From contig NZ_JASDCU010000004.1 in NCBI RefSeq assembly GCF_030407765.1, positions 1 through 64,000 on the forward strand: a stretch of 64,000 bases of DNA. Direction: 5' to 3'. Each line of letters begins with the position of its first letter. Position 1 is the stretch's first letter. This document shows, in pieces, positions 25,251-33,175 of the stretch. A program made the position numbers and the translations under genes. The notes under the pieces were generated by a model. It had not been told where the DNA came from. It made no database searches and saw only the letters and a program-made list of their open reading frames with translations. This stretch comes from Microbacterium sp. APC 3901 (GTDB lineage: Bacteria; Actinomycetota; Actinomycetes; Actinomycetales; Microbacteriaceae).

Positions 25251-25469
25251 ATGACGACAGATGTGCGACGTGTGGTGGCGACCGCGGTCGAAGACGAACT
25301 GCTGCGTGCGGGGCGCAGCGCTCGATGGCTCTCCCGGCAGGTGGGGATCACCGGCGCCGAGCTGTGCGAGAGGCTCGCGGGCGAGGCCGACTTCACCGTC
25401 ACCGATCTGGCCGAGATCGCGCAGGCGCTCGACATCGCAGTCTCACGGCTCACCCCTCGCCCGCAGTAG
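25251..25469 (+). CDS. Small XRE-like helix-turn-helix protein
   Basis: A 72-residue protein consisting almost only of a helix-turn-helix: RSARWLSRQVGITGAELCERLAGEADFTVTDLAEIAQALDIAVSRL (ends given; about residues 22-67). It has no sensor domain. The ATG follows a TACTGT box by six bases. Its own TAG stop begins the -10 box of the next gene. Divergent from the XRE/ImmA operon, so it may compete for or share operators there; this is inference. Confidence 0.75.
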   Translation: MTTDVRRVVATAVEDELLRAGRSARWLSRQVGITGAELCERLAGEADFTVTDLAEIAQALDIAVSRLTPRPQ

Positions 25470-25472
25470 CGT
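25467..25472 (+). promoter_or_regulatory. -10 box overlapping a stop codon, for the aldo/keto reductase gene
   Basis: TAGCGT lies six bases before ATG 25479. Its first three bases are the stop codon of the preceding XRE gene. The G run next to the ATG is too close to be a ribosome site. Confidence 0.5.
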
Positions 25473-25478
25473 GGGGGT

Positions 25479-26408
25479 ATGAAGACCATCCCGTTCGGAT
25501 CCGCCACCGCCCCCGCCGTCGTCGCCGGAATGATGCGCATCGACGACAAGGATGACGCCCAGATCCGCGAACTCTACGACACGGCCCGCAGTGCGGGCAT
25601 CGACTTCTTCGACCACGCCGACATCTACGGCGGAAGCATGCACTTCTGCGAAGGGCGCTTCGCCGAGGCGCTGGGGCTGAGCGCCGCCGAGCGCGATGAG
25701 ATCGTGCTGCAGACCAAGTGCGGCATCCACCCCGCTGAGGGCACGTTCGACTTCTCGTACGAGCACATCGTCCGCCAGGTCGAGGGGTCCCTCTCGGCGC
25801 TGCGCACCGACCACATCGACGTGCTACTGCTGCACCGTCCGGACGCGCTGGTCGAACCCGAGGAGGTCGCCAGGGCGTTCGACGAGCTCGAGGCCGCGGG
25901 CAAGGTCCGCGCGTTCGGTGTCTCGAACCACACCCCTCGACAGATCGATCTGCTCCGCACGGCGGTCACGCAGCCTCTTGTCGCCAATCAGCTGCAGCTC
26001 TCGATCACGCACGCGCCGATCCTCGCGCAGCCGGTCGCCGCGAACATGGCCGGCGAAGACCAGAGCGTCGTCCGCGACGGCGGCGGGATCGTCGAGTACT
26101 GCCGCATCAACGGCATCACGATCCAGGCCTGGTCGCCGTTCCAGGGCGGCTTCTTCACTGGCGTCTTCCTCGGCAACCCCGAGTATGCGGAGCTCAACCG
26201 CGTGATCGATCGCCTCGCGTCGTCATACGGAGTCGCGCCGATCGCGATCGCGACCGCATGGATCACGCGTCACCCCGCCAAGATGCAGGTCGTGCTCGGA
26301 ACCACGACTCCGCAGCGCGTGCAGGACGCCGCTGCGGGGTCCGACATCGAGCTCACCCGAGGCGAGTGGTACGAGCTCTTCCGCGCGGCCGGGCACCTGC
26401 TGCCGTAG
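25479..26408 (+). CDS. Aldo/keto reductase (YdhF type)
   Basis: A 309-residue NADPH-dependent TIM-barrel oxidoreductase. The catalytic tetrad is visible: Asp and Tyr in GIDFFDHADIYGG, Lys in IVLQTKCGI and His in VLLLHRPDAL. The nucleotide-binding end is VVLGTTTPQRVQDAA. The MKTIPFGS start and RPDALVEPEEVARAFDEL match the YdhF-like branch, which reduces diverse carbonyls; the natural substrate is not known. Its last 56 bases overlap the 3' end of the convergent epimerase gene. Confidence 0.9.
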   Translation: MKTIPFGSATAPAVVAGMMRIDDKDDAQIRELYDTARSAGIDFFDHADIYGGSMHFCEGRFAEALGLSAAERDEIVLQTKCGIHPAEGTFDFSYEHIVRQVEGSLSALRTDHIDVLLLHRPDALVEPEEVARAFDELEAAGKVRAFGVSNHTPRQIDLLRTAVTQPLVANQLQLSITHAPILAQPVAANMAGEDQSVVRDGGGIVEYCRINGITIQAWSPFQGGFFTGVFLGNPEYAELNRVIDRLASSYGVAPIAIATAWITRHPAKMQVVLGTTTPQRVQDAAAGSDIELTRGEWYELFRAAGHLLP

Positions 26409-27423
26409 CCACGAGCGGTGTCGCTGACGCGTCTCGCTGGCCGGGGCGCTCGAGATCGAACGACTCTCGAACGGCATCTTCGAGATGCGGGTACGCGAAC
26501 TCGAATCCGGCGACCGTGAGCTTCTCGGGGATCACCCATCGGCTCTTGAGAATCAGCTCGGTCTCGGTGCGGATGCCGATGGCGCCGAGTTCGAGCATCC
26601 ACCGCGGCATCGGCGGGCCGATGCGCACGCCCAGCACCCGCCGCACCGTGGCCATGAAGTCGGCGTTGTCGGTCGGGTTCGGGGAGGCGGCATTCACCGG
26701 CCCGTCGAGGGTCGGCGTCACCTCGAGGAAGTCGATGATCCGCGCGATGTCCTCGACGTGCACCCAGCTGAACCTCTGCCGACCGCGGCGTGCACCGGGA
26801 CGGTGTCCGGTGCCGGCGGCCCGGCGAGCACGACCGATCGGCCACCTACCGTCGTACTGCGCGCCTCCGAGCCCGAGCCGGGCCAAGTTCTTCAGGGGAC
26901 CGAGCACGCCACCGTGGCCCAGCACGATCGCACTGCGCAGGGCCACCCGCCGCGTGTGCGGCAGATCGTCCGCGAACAGGGCGCGCTCCCACGCCTTCGC
27001 GACCTCGACGGAGAATCCGGTGCCGATCTCGCCCGACGACTCCGTCATCGGTCGCTCTTCCGCATGGCGGTAGATCGTCGCCGTCGACGAGTTGATCCAC
27101 AGCGGGGGAGGATTCGCGGCTCTCGCGATGGCGGAGCTCAGCGACGCGGTGGTGTCGAGACGTGAGCGGAAGATCGCTGCGCGGTTCTCGGGTGTGTAGC
27201 GGCAGTTCACGCTCTTGCCCGCCAGGCCGATCACGAGCGATGCGCCGTCGACGGCACGATCGATCGCCGCCTGCTCACCCCAGGAGATGTCGGCGCCCGA
27301 CCGTGAGATCGTGATGACCTCCCGCCCGGCCGACCGCAGGCGCGACGTCAGGTGCTGCCCCATGAACCCGGTCGAGCCGCCGACCACGACGGGGCCTGCC
27401 GAGAGGGGCGTCTGGTCTGTCAC
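26353..27423 (-). CDS. TIGR01777-family SDR epimerase/reductase
   Basis: A 356-residue extended-SDR protein. The N-terminal nucleotide motif is VVGGSTGFMGQHL, the active-site region is INSSTATIYRHA (Tyr-based) and the C-terminal DUF1731 part is PPMPRWMLELGAIGIRTETELILKSRWVIPEKL. Family function is poorly defined (SulA/YfcH-like). Two oddities: an Arg/Gly-rich insertion of about twenty residues after PIGRA, and an Arg-rich tail encoded opposite the convergent reductase. The GTG start at 27423 overlaps the stop of the DUF4166 gene (GTGA), so the two form an operon. Confidence 0.85.
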   Translation of the reverse strand: MTDQTPLSAGPVVVGGSTGFMGQHLTSRLRSAGREVITISRSGADISWGEQAAIDRAVDGASLVIGLAGKSVNCRYTPENRAAIFRSRLDTTASLSSAIARAANPPPLWINSSTATIYRHAEERPMTESSGEIGTGFSVEVAKAWERALFADDLPHTRRVALRSAIVLGHGGVLGPLKNLARLGLGGAQYDGRWPIGRARRAAGTGHRPGARRGRQRFSWVHVEDIARIIDFLEVTPTLDGPVNAASPNPTDNADFMATVRRVLGVRIGPPMPRWMLELGAIGIRTETELILKSRWVIPEKLTVAGFEFAYPHLEDAVRESFDLERPGQRDASATPLVATAAGARPRGRARTTRLG

Positions 27424-28049
27424 GGAGTCTCGCTCTCGATCGCGTACTCGAAGAAGCCGGTGTACTCATACACCCGACCGAGCACAGGGGCGTCGATGGT
27501 CATGTTCACATGGTGCCGCTCGCGCTGCTCGTCCCAGCGCTCGACGAGACCGATGCGCGGACGGAGGAAACGCGGTGCGGCGATGCGCAGCCGCCCGAAA
27601 CGCATCCCGACGCGGCGGATGGTCAGCACGACGGCGCCGTCGCGCACGTCGATGTCGAAGGTCGTGACGACTGTGCGATGAGGGCCGATCTCGTTGCGCA
27701 GGATGCGGTTCGCGCCGAGCGAGACGACGTCGGGCATGACCCACGTGCGCCCAGGGAGGTCGAAGTGCCTGACGGCCAGAGCCTCACCGTCGACCGTGCG
27801 GTTCTCGATGCGGAACGGCACGTCGTGCTCCCACCCGGCGAACGCGACTCCGAGGGCCTCCGCGATGCGGAACACCGGCCAGAGCCAGCGATGACGCGAC
27901 CCCGCGGTCGTGAACACCCCCGTGCCGACCCCGACGTGGCCGTCGGGGATCGTGCGGAAGTACCAGGCGGTCTTCGGATGGAGTTCCGAGATGCGCTCGC
28001 CGAGTGCGCGCTCGTAGGGCGACCGTCGATCAGTACCTGGTGCTGTCAC
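27420..28049 (-). CDS. DUF4166-domain protein
   Basis: A 209-residue soluble protein. The order SPYERALGERISELHPKTAWYF, GVFTTAGSRHRWLWPVFRIAEALGVAFAGWE and VGMRFGRLRIAAPRFLRPRIGLVERWDE is that of DUF4166, which is often encoded beside or fused to TIGR01777 proteins; here they are overlapping neighbours. Function unknown. The start is GTG 28049, six bases after a TAGGGT box (28061-28056), so the transcript is probably leaderless. Confidence 0.85.
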   Translation of the reverse strand: MTAPGTDRRSPYERALGERISELHPKTAWYFRTIPDGHVGVGTGVFTTAGSRHRWLWPVFRIAEALGVAFAGWEHDVPFRIENRTVDGEALAVRHFDLPGRTWVMPDVVSLGANRILRNEIGPHRTVVTTFDIDVRDGAVVLTIRRVGMRFGRLRIAAPRFLRPRIGLVERWDEQRERHHVNMTIDAPVLGRVYEYTGFFEYAIESETP

Positions 28050-28055
28050 CTCTTC

Positions 28056-28061
28056 ACCCTA
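28056..28061 (-). promoter_or_regulatory. -10 box of the DUF4166/TIGR01777 operon
   Basis: TAGGGT on the minus strand lies six bases before GTG 28049, inside the three-prime end of the upstream TetR gene's stop region. Confidence 0.5.
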
Positions 28062-28670
28062 GCGAGAGGGCGGCCGCAGGAGTCGGTCGAGCAGCGCGAG
28101 TGCTTCGTGCTGGGGGGCGGTGTCGTCGAGCAGCCACTGCGTCTGCAGGCCGTCGGAGGCGGCGACGACCAGGGCGGCGACGGCCTCGGCATCCACATCC
28201 TCGCGCATGCGTCCGGTCTCCTGCTGCTCCCGCACGACCTCGGCCATGTCCGCGCGCAGCCGCGCGAAGCGGGTCGTCGCGAACTCGCGGGCGGCGGGGT
28301 GCCCTTCCTCGAGAGCGGCCGCGACCAGCATCGAATACAGCTGCACGAGACCGGGGACCTCGCGGTTGGTGCGCGCGGACTCGATCATCCGCTCGACGGG
28401 GGTCGCGTCCGGTTGGAACGCGTCGGGGTGCTGACGCTCCGGCGCCGTGCTCTCCTGGTAGACCGCGACGAGCAGCTCTTCGAGCGACCCGAAGTAGTGC
28501 GTGAGGGCTGAGTGCGTGACGCCGACGGCGCTCGCGATGGAGCGCAGGCTCGTGCGGTCGGCACCGCGCGCGGCGAAGACCTCGATCGCACGGTCGAGGA
28601 TCTCCTGGCGCCGGGCGATGCCCTTCGCATAGGCACCGCGCTGGCGCGGGCGATCCTGATCGTCGGTCAT
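28059..28670 (-). CDS. TetR-family regulator
   Basis: A 203-residue repressor-type protein. The N-terminal helix-turn-helix is ILDRAIEVFAARGADRTSLRSIASAVGVTHSALTHYFGSLEELL (ends given; about residues 23-66). The C-terminal domain is of the ligand-binding TetR type. ATG 28670 is six bases after a TACACT box (28682-28677). It is divergent from an isomerase/dehydrogenase operon with a 16-base dyad between, so it probably controls that operon and itself. The ligand is likely a substrate or intermediate of that pathway, by inference. Confidence 0.88.
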   Translation of the reverse strand: MTDDQDRPRQRGAYAKGIARRQEILDRAIEVFAARGADRTSLRSIASAVGVTHSALTHYFGSLEELLVAVYQESTAPERQHPDAFQPDATPVERMIESARTNREVPGLVQLYSMLVAAALEEGHPAAREFATTRFARLRADMAEVVREQQETGRMREDVDAEAVAALVVAASDGLQTQWLLDDTAPQHEALALLDRLLRPPSR

Positions 28671-28676
28671 GGTGAG

Positions 28677-28682
28677 AGTGTA
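28677..28682 (-). promoter_or_regulatory. -10 box of the TetR gene
   Basis: TACACT on the minus strand, six bases before ATG 28670. The operator candidate at 28694-28709 lies in its upstream promoter region. Confidence 0.5.
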
Positions 28683-28693
28683 GCGACATGAAA

Positions 28694-28709
28694 ACTTCCG
28701 CGCGGAGGT
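28694..28709. promoter_or_regulatory. Candidate TetR operator
   Basis: A 16-base imperfect palindrome, ACTTCCGCGCGGAGGT, with a perfect ten-base core TCCGCGCGGA (28697-28706) and one mismatched pair. It lies between the TetR gene and the divergent isomerase operon and overlaps the -35 region expected for the plus-strand box TAGCGT (28719-28724). Confidence 0.55.
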
Positions 28710-28780
28710 ATTTGGTGATAGCGTGCTCGGACAGACGGGCGAAGACAGCCCGCACGTCACTGACGACCGAAGGAGACCCC

Positions 28781-29587
28781 GTGGCGATTCAGACTTCCAT
28801 CCAGCTGTTCACGATCAAGGATCAGCTCGAGACCGACCTCGAAGGCTCATTGACAGAGGTCGCCGCCAGAGGCTTCACGGCCGTCGAGCCCTACGACTTC
28901 GTGCGCCGTGCCCAGCCGCTCGCCGACGCGCTGTCGGCCGCCGGTCTCACCGCGCCCTCGGGTCACGCGTTCCTCGCCTCCGAGTCGTTCGTGAACCCCG
29001 ACGGCAGCGGAACCACCCTCCCCGTGCCGTCGCCCGCCGAGGTCTTCGCCGCGGCGAAGGTGCTCGGCATGCACACGGTCATCGACCCGTACACCGAGCC
29101 CGCGCGCTGGGAGACGATCGAGCAGATCGAAGAGACCGCGCGTCTTCTCAACGAGGCTGCCGCCGTCGGCGCCACCGTCGACGTGCGCGTCGGCTATCAC
29201 AATCACGCCCACGAGCTCGAGGCCGTCTTCGACGGCGTCACCGGGCTCGAGGTGCTGGCGGGCCTGCTCGACGAGCGCGTCGTGCTCGAGGTCGACCTGT
29301 ACTGGGTCGCCCGCGGCGGCGTCGACCCTGTCGCTCTGCTGCAGCGCCTGGGCGACCGTGTCATCGCGGTGCACGCCAAGGACGGCACGCTCGACCCCGC
29401 GCTGCTGAGCGCCTACCCGCCCGCCGATCAGGTCGCAGCCGGAGAGGGCGCCGTCCCGCTGGTCGAGGCCATCGCCGCGGCCCCGGCACTCGAGCTCGCG
29501 ATCGTGGAGTTCGACCACTTCGAGGGCGACCTCTGGGATGCGATCGAGCGCAGCCGCGTCTACCTCGACGAGAAGGTGGCCGGCTGA
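28781..29587 (+). CDS. Sugar phosphate isomerase/epimerase-family protein
   Basis: A 268-residue TIM-barrel protein of the xylose-isomerase-like (AP endonuclease 2 fold) family. Likely metal ligands are in VGYHNHAHELE, VVLEVDLYWVARGG (Asp), VIAVHAKDG (His) and LAIVEFDHFEG (Glu). Such enzymes isomerise or epimerise sugars and cyclitols. The start is GTG 28781 with AAGGAG five bases upstream. The stop overlaps the start of the next dehydrogenase gene by one base (TGATG), so the two enzymes are probably made together. Substrate unknown. Confidence 0.85.
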   Translation: MAIQTSIQLFTIKDQLETDLEGSLTEVAARGFTAVEPYDFVRRAQPLADALSAAGLTAPSGHAFLASESFVNPDGSGTTLPVPSPAEVFAAAKVLGMHTVIDPYTEPARWETIEQIEETARLLNEAAAVGATVDVRVGYHNHAHELEAVFDGVTGLEVLAGLLDERVVLEVDLYWVARGGVDPVALLQRLGDRVIAVHAKDGTLDPALLSAYPPADQVAAGEGAVPLVEAIAAAPALELAIVEFDHFEGDLWDAIERSRVYLDEKVAG

Positions 29588-30726
29588 TGGCGATCGGCAA
29601 CGGCCCCGTGGGCGTCGGCATCATCGGCGCGGGCAACATCAGCGACCAGTACCTGTCGAACCTGACGACCTTCCCCGACGTGCGGGTGATCGCCATCGGT
29701 GACCTCCTCGAGGAGCGCGCGAAGGCGCAGGCCGAGAAGTACGGCGTCCCGCGGGCCGGTGGAGTCGAGCTCGTGCTGAACGACCCCGAGATCGACATCG
29801 TGGTGAACCTGACGATCCCCGCGGTGCATGTCGAGGTGTCCGAGGCGATCCTCGCCGCCGGCAAGCACGTGTGGACGGAGAAGCCGATCGGCGTCAGCCG
29901 TGACGAGTCGCTGCGCCTGCTGCAGAAGGCGGATGCTGCGGGGCTGCGCGTCGGTATCGCACCCGACACCGTCCTCGGGCCGGGGGTGCAGACGGCGAAG
30001 CGCGCGATCGCCCGCGGGGACATCGGCCGTCCGCTGTTCGCCCAGACCACTTTCCAGTGGCAGGGGCCCGAGATCTTCCACCCGAACCCTGCGTTCCTGT
30101 ACGCCAAGGGCGCGGGGCCGCTGCTCGACATGGGTCCGTACTACGTCTCGGCTCTCGTGCACGTGTTCGGACCGGTCGCCGCCGTCGCGGCGCTCGGTCT
30201 GCAGGGCACGCCGACCCGCACCGTGCAGGTCGGCGAGCTCAGCGGTCAGGAGTTCCCCGTCGAGATCCCGTCGACGCTGAGCGTGCTGATGGACTTCGAG
30301 CAGGGCGGACAGGCGCAAAGCCTGTACAGCACCGATTCGCCCCTCCTGCGCACGGGCATCGTCGAGATCACCGGCACGGAGGGGACGATCGTGATCCCCG
30401 ATCCCAACACCTTCGGCGGCGAGATCACGATCACCCGGCCGCTGGCGCAGGCTTTCGTCCCGCCGGCGCCCATGACGCAGGAAGTCGTCGACGTCGCCCA
30501 GGAGGGCGTGCTCTCGGGGCGCGGAGTCGGCCTGCTCGACATGGCTCGATCGATCGCCGCCGGTCGGCCGCATGTCGCCACCGGGGAGTTCGGCTATCAC
30601 GTGCTCGACACTCTGCTCTCGATCGAAGAGGCGGCCGAGTCGCGCAGCTTCGTGCAGGTCGCGAGCACCATCGACGAGGTCGGCTCTCTCGACGCCGACT
30701 TCGACCCGTTCGAGGCGACTCTCTGA
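29587..30726 (+). CDS. Gfo/Idh/MocA-family dehydrogenase
   Basis: A 379-residue NAD(P)-dependent oxidoreductase. The Rossmann motif is GVGIIGAGNISDQYL, the family motif is HVWTEKPIGVSRDE (EKP), and the C-terminal catalytic region has GAGPLLDMGPYYVSALVHVFG with the DxGxxxxxxL/H pattern. It oxidises a sugar or cyclitol hydroxyl. Coupled to the isomerase gene upstream. The operon ends at a hairpin (30737-30777) that reaches into the convergent ROK gene. Confidence 0.9.
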   Translation: MAIGNGPVGVGIIGAGNISDQYLSNLTTFPDVRVIAIGDLLEERAKAQAEKYGVPRAGGVELVLNDPEIDIVVNLTIPAVHVEVSEAILAAGKHVWTEKPIGVSRDESLRLLQKADAAGLRVGIAPDTVLGPGVQTAKRAIARGDIGRPLFAQTTFQWQGPEIFHPNPAFLYAKGAGPLLDMGPYYVSALVHVFGPVAAVAALGLQGTPTRTVQVGELSGQEFPVEIPSTLSVLMDFEQGGQAQSLYSTDSPLLRTGIVEITGTEGTIVIPDPNTFGGEITITRPLAQAFVPPAPMTQEVVDVAQEGVLSGRGVGLLDMARSIAAGRPHVATGEFGYHVLDTLLSIEEAAESRSFVQVASTIDEVGSLDADFDPFEATL

Positions 30727-30736
30727 GATCCGTCGA

Positions 30737-30777
30737 TGTGGCGACGAGGGGCCGATCAGCGCGCCTTCGTCGCCACA
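30737..30777. terminator. Hairpin terminator between the dehydrogenase and ROK genes
   Basis: An 11-base perfect inverted repeat (30737-30747 with 30767-30777) with a 19-base loop. Its right arm lies in the last codons of the ROK gene. It can serve both convergent transcripts. Confidence 0.6.
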
Positions 30778-31952
30778 TAGCGGTCGACGTTCGCAGGTGA
30801 GAGCACCTCGCGGGCGACCATGATCGCGGCCCCGAGTACGGCTGCCCTGTCACCCGCCTGCGACTGCACGATGGCGAGATGCTGGGTCGCCAGAGGGATG
30901 GACCGTCGGTAGACGACCTCGCGCACCCCGGCGAGCAGGTGCTCGCCGGCACGGGCGATGCTCCCGCCGAGCACGATGATCGACGGATTGAGAAGGTTGA
31001 CCACCGTCGCCAGGACCTCGCCCACATCGCGTCCCGCCTGCCGTGTCGCCTCGATGGCTGCGGCATTGCCGGAGCGCACCAGCTCGATCACATCGGCCGG
31101 GCTGTGCGCCTCGTGCCCCGCGCCGCGCAGCGCCGTCGCCAGTGCCGACCCGCTCGCGAGCGCCTCGAGGTCGCGCTCGTCGCCGGGCTCCCTGGTGGAC
31201 CCGACCACTCTCGGCACCTGGACATGCCCCATGTCGCCGGCTGAGCCCTGCGCCCCCCGTTGCAGCTGCCCGCCGGCGATGATGCCGGCTCCGATGCCGG
31301 TTGAGACCTTGACGAAGATGAGGTCGTCGACGTGCGGCCACATCGTCGCGTGCTCGCCGAGCGCGAGGATGTTCACGTCGTTGTCGACCAGCACGGGCAC
31401 GTCGAACGTGCGCTGCACGTAGCCGGGGACGTCGAAGCGGTCCCAGCCGGGCATGATCGGAGGGTTGGTCGGCCGACCCGTCGAGTGCTCGACCGGTCCG
31501 GGGACGCCGATCCCGATGCCGAGCAGGGGGACGCCCTCCGCGGTCGGAGTCTCGAGCAGCGCAGCCCCGTCGGCGAGGATCACGTCGAGCAGACTCTCAG
31601 GCCCGTCGGCGATGTCGATCGTGCGGGTGCGCGAATCGAGGATCGATCCCGCGAGATCCGCGACGGCGATCGTGGCATGTGTGGCGCCGAGGTCGACGGC
31701 GAGAACGACTCCGGCGCGAGAGTTGAAGGCCAGCCGCGCCGGCGGGCGCCCGCCGGTGGACGCGGCCTCGCCCGCCGGGCGGAGAAGGTCGGCGGCGAGC
31801 AGAGCGTCGACGCGCAGCGCGACGGTCGAGCGGGCGAGGCCGGTGATGGCTGCGAGCTCGGCCTTGGTGCGAGCGGTGCCGTCGCGGAGGATCTGGAAGA
31901 TCTCGCCTGCGCCGGGGTTCGCTGCCGCGGCGGTGCGGAGTGCGTCGACCAT
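30756..31952 (-). CDS. ROK-family transcription regulator
   Basis: A 398-residue protein with an N-terminal winged helix (IFQILRDGTARTKAELAAITGLARSTVALRVDALLAADLL; ends given, about residues 18-58) and a C-terminal sugar-kinase-like ROK domain: ATP-site strand LAVDLGATHATIAVADLAG, VLVDNDVNILALGE and STGIGAGIIAGGQL. The usual ROK zinc motif with three Cys before LEALASG is missing: the stretch reads VGSTREPGDERDLEALASG. It is divergent from the sugar-transport operon and likely controls it. ATG 31952 is chosen; a GTG at 31979 would add nine residues. Confidence 0.88.
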   Translation of the reverse strand: MVDALRTAAAANPGAGEIFQILRDGTARTKAELAAITGLARSTVALRVDALLAADLLRPAGEAASTGGRPPARLAFNSRAGVVLAVDLGATHATIAVADLAGSILDSRTRTIDIADGPESLLDVILADGAALLETPTAEGVPLLGIGIGVPGPVEHSTGRPTNPPIMPGWDRFDVPGYVQRTFDVPVLVDNDVNILALGEHATMWPHVDDLIFVKVSTGIGAGIIAGGQLQRGAQGSAGDMGHVQVPRVVGSTREPGDERDLEALASGSALATALRGAGHEAHSPADVIELVRSGNAAAIEATRQAGRDVGEVLATVVNLLNPSIIVLGGSIARAGEHLLAGVREVVYRRSIPLATQHLAIVQSQAGDRAAVLGAAIMVAREVLSPANVDRYVATKAR

Positions 31953-32012
31953 TGCGTCAGTAAACCACAGACTTGACACGGCTCTCGATCGACTTCCGAT
32001 TCGTTACAAAGA

Positions 32013-32038
32013 ACTTTTGACAAAGCTCTAGCAAAAGT
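32013..32038. promoter_or_regulatory. Candidate ROK operator in the sugar-operon control region
   Basis: ACTTTTG (32013-32019) and its inverse CAAAAGT (32032-32038) are separated by twelve bases. The region is AT-rich against a very GC-rich background and also holds TTGACA at 31973-31978 and 32017-32022. It lies between the divergent ROK and dehydrogenase genes, where the regulator of the cluster should bind. Confidence 0.5.
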
Positions 32039-32065
32039 CGGCGGGCCTGTGTCAGACTCGCCGGC

Positions 32066-33175
32066 ATGACAACGGATGTCACTGACACCGGTCTCGGGAC
32101 GATCCGAGCCGGCATCCTCGGCGGAGGATTCATGGCCCGCGTGCATCGCACCGCGGCCAGAGACGCAGGCGGCGAGCTCCGCGCGATCGCCACCCGGTCC
32201 GCCTCGAGCGGACGTCAGGCCGCAGTCGAACTCGGAGCCGTGCGTGCCGAGATCGATGCCGCAGCTCTGCTCGACGCCGACGACATCGACGTCGTGCACA
32301 TCTGCACCCCCAACGCCACCCACGTGGAGCTCGCGCTCCGAGCGCTCGAGTCGGGCAAGCACGTCATCTGCGAGAAGCCCCTGGCCACGAGCGCCGCAGA
32401 CGCCCGCAGGCTCGCCGAGACCGCGGTGTCGCGAGGACGAGTCGGTGCGGTTCCGTTCGTCTACCGGTACCACCCGATGGTGCGGGAGGCTCGTGCGCGT
32501 GTCGCGGGGGGACACTTCGGCGAGCTCCTCACGCTCGACTGCTCGTATCTGCAGGACTGGATGCTGCTTCCCACCGACGACGACTGGCGGGTGCGTGCGG
32601 CATCCGGTGGGTCATCGCGGGCGTTCGCCGACATCGGGTCGCATCTGTGCGACCTCATCGAGTTCGTGATCGGCCAGCGCATCCGGTCCCTGAGCGCCCG
32701 CACCCGCAGGGTGTTCGCCGAGCGAGCGGGTCAGGCGGTCGACACCGAGGACATCGTCGCGATCCTCGTCGAGACGGAATCCGGCGCACTCGGAACGCTG
32801 CTGATCTCGCAGATGGCGGCTGGTCGGAAGAACGCCCTGACGCTCGAGCTGCACGGATCCGAGCAGACACTCCGCTTCGAGCAGGAGCGCCCGGAGGAGC
32901 TGTGGATCGGCATGCGAGACGAGTCCCGGCTGCTGCTTCGCGACCCCGCCACGGCCGCGCCCGACTCGGCCCGGCTGCAGCGGGTGCCCTCGGGGCACAC
33001 GATGGGCTACCAGGACGCGTTCAACAGCTTCATCGCCGATGTGTACGCGGCGATCGGCGGAGCGAGCCCCGACGGGCTGCCGACGTTCGAAGACGGATTC
33101 CGCTCGGCCGTGCTGACCGAGGCGGTCCTCGCCTCGGCGGCCGCCCACGGACGATGGACGGAGGTGGCGGCATGA
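32066..33175 (+). CDS. Gfo/Idh/MocA-family dehydrogenase, first gene of the sugar ABC operon
   Basis: A 369-residue NAD(P)-dependent oxidoreductase: Rossmann motif GILGGGFMARVHRTA, VVHICTPNATHVELAL, the EKP motif in HVICEKPLATSAAD and the catalytic-region SRAFADIGSHLCDLIEFVIG. It heads an operon in which each transport gene overlaps the next by ATGA/GTGA, so oxidation of the imported compound is likely. No ribosome site precedes the ATG; CAGACT is seven bases before it, a weak -10, so a leaderless start is possible. Confidence 0.9.
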   Translation: MTTDVTDTGLGTIRAGILGGGFMARVHRTAARDAGGELRAIATRSASSGRQAAVELGAVRAEIDAAALLDADDIDVVHICTPNATHVELALRALESGKHVICEKPLATSAADARRLAETAVSRGRVGAVPFVYRYHPMVREARARVAGGHFGELLTLDCSYLQDWMLLPTDDDWRVRAASGGSSRAFADIGSHLCDLIEFVIGQRIRSLSARTRRVFAERAGQAVDTEDIVAILVETESGALGTLLISQMAAGRKNALTLELHGSEQTLRFEQERPEELWIGMRDESRLLLRDPATAAPDSARLQRVPSGHTMGYQDAFNSFIADVYAAIGGASPDGLPTFEDGFRSAVLTEAVLASAAAHGRWTEVAA

